Shown here piece after piece: positions 62,555 through 64,000 of a DNA stretch of 64,000 bases. A program made the position numbers and the translations under genes. Origin of the DNA: Takakia lepidozioides (lineage: Eukaryota; Streptophyta; Takakiopsida; Takakiales; Takakiaceae); the NCBI GenBank assembly GCA_030704615.1, contig CM060731.1:23870001-23934000 (forward strand), read 5' to 3'. The notes under the pieces are model-generated. The model was given only the letters and a program-made list of their open reading frames with translations, had not been told where the DNA came from and did not search any database. Each line of letters begins with the position of its first letter. The stretch's first letter is position 1.

Positions 62555-63008
62555 GCAGCCCTAAAAATGGAGGGCTCGGATGGGCTATGGGAATGGACGG
62601 AGGCGATCCTGCGCCGTCAGCGGACTGGATGGCAGGGGACTGGCCAGCGGACTGGCGGGCAGACTGGCGGACTGGCAGACTGCTGGGCACCGGACTGGCC
62701 GACTGCTGGGCACCGGACTGGCCAGCACCAGACTGGCAGGCAGACTGGCGGACAGGCAGACTGCTGGGCAGCCGACTGACCAGTAGCCGACTGGCAGACT
62801 GGAGGGCAGCGGACTCATGGGCGGGGGACTGGCCGTGCGGCGGACGGGGGCGCGGGCGCGGTTGCTGCAGCCGCGCCCGCGGCTGGGCGACCGCGCGCAG
62901 CGGCGGGCGGGGCGGGCGGGGTGCTGGGGAGCCGGGCGTCCGTGCGCGGGGCCCACCGGCCACATCGCACGTGCCCATTGAAGACCCTATTATCTTAAAA
63001 TGAGAGGC
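62555..63008 (-). repeat. Right terminal inverted repeat of the large MULE (454 bp)
   Basis: Reverse complement of the left TIR, starting GCCTCTCATTTTAAG at 63008. It is 111 bases longer because it holds extra CAGTCTGCC / CAGTCCGGTGCCCAG units and an extra GC block. Confidence 0.93.
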
Positions 63009-63018
63009 AAAAAATAAT

Positions 63019-63767
63019 GCCTCTCATTTTTTAATAATTGGGTCTTGAATGCACCTATGGGCCCCGCCAGTACGGCCCATGGGGTGAGCTCATGAACCCA
63101 CCCCCACTGGGTCTAGATTCTGAATTTTTTTCTAAGTCCTAGTTCTTTAACGGCGGCGGACCTTCTAGTGGACTGGCCAAACCCTCAACAGACTGACTCC
63201 AACTGGCGAGCGGACTGACCAGCACACTGGCGAGTGGCGAGCGGCGAGCGGACTGACTAGCATACTGGCGATTGACGAGCGGATTGGCGATTGGCGAGCG
63301 GATTGACTCAGTCCGGCAGACTGGTGAGCGGACTCACCAGCACAGTGGCGATTTGACGAGCGGACTGACTGGACTCCAACTGGTGCCTAACTCCAACCTT
63401 CAAACCCTCCTCAAACAAAATATACATTTATAAATAACACACATTTCCACCACAATGTCACCTGCTAGGATTTGAACAACAAACCTCACGTTCGATGAAA
63501 GTTGCTCTTCACCGTCACACTAGCCATTGCTTTCTACAAATCCTTGAAATAATTAATTATTTATCTACATATCTTCAGGTGTTTTGTGGGCCCAACAGAC
63601 TGGCTCCCCCTCTCGCTTCCCCTGTGCGCACCCCGGGGCTGCTCACCCGAGCAAACTGACCCCCGGTAGGGGTCACCCCACCTTGCGCGACCCCCTGTGC
63701 CACCCGCGGGCCCCGCCACAACCACATGTGCCCGCATTCAAGTCCCAATTATCAAACAATGAGAAGC
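63019..63767. mobile_element. Small non-autonomous relative of the large MULE (749 bp)
   Basis: The left end, GCCTCTCATTTTTTAATAAT, and the inverted right end, GCTTCTCATTGTTTGATAAT, both continue into TGGG.CTTGAATGC, close to the large element's end (GCCTCTCATTTTAAGATAAT, then AGGGTCTTCAATG). Perfect 9-bp target duplication AAAAATAAT at 63010-63018 and 63768-63776. The interior holds GCGGACTGACC-like repeats at 63150-63380 and no coding frame. Confidence 0.88.
63150..63380 (+). repeat. GAGCGGACTGACC / GGCGATTGGCGAGC repeats
   Basis: Degenerate short repeats of the same CGGACTG theme as the large MULE, inside the small element. Confidence 0.75.
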
Positions 63768-64000
63768 AAAAATAATAGGAATAATTAAACACTAAATGCA
63801 GACGGTACTTCAAGGAGCTTGAGCTTTGTTGAGAAAAAGGGATAGATCAATCGGATATTCCACATTGCCCTGGTTATGTACATTAGAAGGTATTTAACTT
63901 CCAAATGAAGACAATAGCATTTTTTTAAATAGTTAAATGGAAACATGTGACTAGCAAAAGAAATTTCTTGCTAGACACTATAGCTCCATGTCAGCGCCCC

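Larger units (their letters stand above)
50844..63008. mobile_element. Large Mutator-like element with SWIM transposase and Ulp1-like protease gene
   Basis: Both ends are the same 37-base sequence beginning GCCTCTCATTTTAAGATAAT (inverted at the right), within long terminal inverted repeats. Target duplications are GAAAAATAA (50835-50843) and AAAAAATAA (63009-63017), 8 of 9 identical, the MULE size. Inside are a two-part transposase (51917-52640 minus, 52754-53743 plus), a multi-exon minus-strand gene ending in a C48 protease domain (54486-60240), a 66-bp and a 311-bp tandem repeat array, and many CAGACTG-like motifs. MULEs carrying a Ulp1-like gene are known (Kaonashi elements of Arabidopsis); I infer a relation by content only. 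The transposase is rearranged and carries stops, so this copy is probably not autonomous now. Confidence 0.88.

Noticed and set aside
62405-63003. Overlapping open frames of 124-143 codons
   Set aside because: Mirror images of the left TIR frames, produced by the CGGACTGGC repeats and GC-rich composition.

Overview
This is nuclear DNA from a plant or close streptophyte relative. The evidence is intron-rich genes of plant families (CYP85-clan P450, UBP-type ubiquitin protease, serine carboxypeptidase, GT37 xyloglucan fucosyltransferase, calmodulins), Copia, Gypsy, LINE and Mutator-like transposons, and wide repeat-filled spacers. The species cannot be named from sequence alone. The transposon load and divergent introns would suit a seedless plant or charophyte, but that is inference.

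Layout. 1-3442: 3' part of a P450 gene (+). 3.4-7.5 kb: LINE tails, an organellar ssDNA-binding-protein-like (OSB) gene fragment, a 10-bp minisatellite and a LINE 3' end. 8.0-12.7 kb: ubiquitin-specific protease gene (+). 15.7-16.1 kb: small conserved plant protein (+). 17.2-18.1 kb: calmodulin-like gene with a basic N-terminal extension (+). 20.9-23.7 kb: decayed LINE (-). 24.4-29 kb: AT-rich desert with a second OSB fragment and a Gypsy relic. 29.26-34.47 kb: a small TIR element with 9-bp target duplications, split by a 4.35-kb Copia element with matching 269-bp LTRs and a 5-bp target duplication. 36.7-42.0 kb: serine carboxypeptidase (+). 43.2-43.8 kb: canonical calmodulin (-). 46.5-48.3 kb: intronless GT37 fucosyltransferase (-).

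The notable system is 50844-63008. It is a 12.2-kb Mutator-like element (MULE) with long terminal inverted repeats (343 and 454 bp) and a near-perfect 9-bp target duplication. It carries two units. One is a DDE/SWIM-zinc-finger transposase whose N-terminal half has been flipped and carries nonsense mutations. The other is a multi-exon minus-strand gene that starts with a zinc-finger exon and ends in a Ulp1/C48 cysteine protease domain with His and Cys/Gln catalytic residues visible across a splice junction. The element is saturated with a short CAGACTG-like motif. The motif is in coding orientation in exons and in the opposite orientation in the introns examined. A second, 749-bp element with related ends and a perfect 9-bp target duplication lies one base beyond the first element's duplicated site. 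The big element appears to have inserted into the small one's target duplication.
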